Shown piece after piece: positions 22,674-22,902 of a stretch of 22,902 nt of DNA. The DNA is from DATKPE01 sp035524335 (GTDB lineage: Bacteria > Bacteroidota > Ignavibacteria > UBA10030 > SZUA-254). The notes under the pieces were generated by a model. The model made no database searches. It had not been told where the DNA came from and saw nothing but the letters and a program-made list of their open reading frames with translations. A program made the translations under genes and the position numbers. Within the stretch, counting starts at the first letter, position 1; each line of letters starts with the position of its first letter. The stretch spans positions 1-22,902 of the forward strand of contig DATKPE010000022.1 of the NCBI GenBank assembly GCA_035524335.1. Direction: 5' to 3'.

Positions 22674-22902
22674 ATTAAGGACGGGCGGTGATATTCAAAA
22701 GTTCAACAGCATTGAACCGGTCAATGTTCCCTTGTGGAGAGGATACGCTTCGGCAGGGTAAAGATCAGGGACTGAATGATGAGCGGTGATATGCCTCAAC
22801 CGCCGGGGGGAAGGGAAACGGATTTCAGCAACACAGGAGGAGAGGAGGGGAAACCAAACCCGATAACATCTTTCGGCAAACCTCAGTCGGCGCTCAGATT
22901 GT
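22674..22902. other. Right-end stretch without a recognisable gene
   Basis: No frame on either strand shows a supported gene. Stops interrupt the minus-strand frame upstream of the ATG at 22673, so the N-terminal fragment of the DUF559 chimera is not continued. A purine-rich run (about 22835-22851) and a G-run (22804-22809) are the only notable composition features. It may hold remnants of a decayed gene. Confidence 0.4.

Noticed and set aside
22570..22761. 63-codon plus-strand frame at the right end
   Set aside because: It is antisense to the chimeric DUF559 N-terminus and shows no family signature.
1..22902. CRISPR arrays, tRNA/rRNA genes, transposases, phage genes or attachment sites
   Set aside because: Reading both strands showed no regularly spaced repeats, no cloverleaf-like sequence recognised, and no transposase, integrase or phage protein.

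Overview
This is a high-GC bacterial chromosomal window, densely coded. It has two convergent same-strand gene blocks that meet near position 8.6 kb, plus a small accessory scar at the right end. No rRNA, tRNA, CRISPR array or intact mobile element was seen. The gene content is a glutaryl-CoA dehydrogenase, an MCC-type carboxyltransferase, MeaB, LarB, reverse-transsulfuration enzymes and a variant Lgt. Several starts lack a clear Shine-Dalgarno sequence, and one promoter also fits the Bacteroidota TTTG/TAnnTTTG pattern. Together these point to the FCB group (Bacteroidota, Ignavibacteriota or Chlorobiota relatives). This assignment is inferred and only moderately sure.

Left block, plus strand, about 200-7704: a promoter and a small palindrome precede larB, cystathionine beta-synthase and a cystathionine gamma-lyase/synthase. 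A second promoter precedes ptsN (EIIA-Ntr) and hisS. These are followed by lgt, a CxxC mini-glutaredoxin, a 59-residue two-helix membrane protein and rlmB. The lgt, glutaredoxin and small membrane protein genes are tightly packed.

Middle, 7705-8597: a visibly AT-rich stretch with two inverted repeats and one gene for a secreted protein of unknown function. Its base composition and codon use differ from both flanks, which suggests recent acquisition.

Right block, minus strand, read from 22.0 kb down to 8.6 kb: a leader with a promoter and a terminator-like hairpin precedes gcdH (glutaryl-CoA dehydrogenase). Then come guaB, an M24 Xaa-Pro peptidase, a family-4 glycosyltransferase, purD, a GalE-like epimerase and meaB. 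A second promoter with a palindrome in its start region precedes a short-chain acyl-CoA dehydrogenase, an MCC-like acyl-CoA carboxylase beta subunit, an uncharacterised exported protein and a sigma-54 NtrC-type response regulator. Many junctions are 1-4 base overlaps. Acyl-CoA catabolism (gcdH, acyl-CoA dehydrogenase, carboxylase, meaB) is interleaved with purine synthesis (purD, guaB) and surface-sugar genes.

Right end, 22041-22902: a broken DUF559 (Vsr-like endonuclease) gene with a one-base insertion. It is fused to an unrelated N-terminal fragment and followed by G/C-run palindromes. I did not find a convincing new multi-gene system. The best leads are the DUF559 scar with its repeats, the AT-rich secreted-protein island, the gcdH leader hairpin, the two uncharacterised proteins next to conserved genes, and the larB/transsulfuration linkage.
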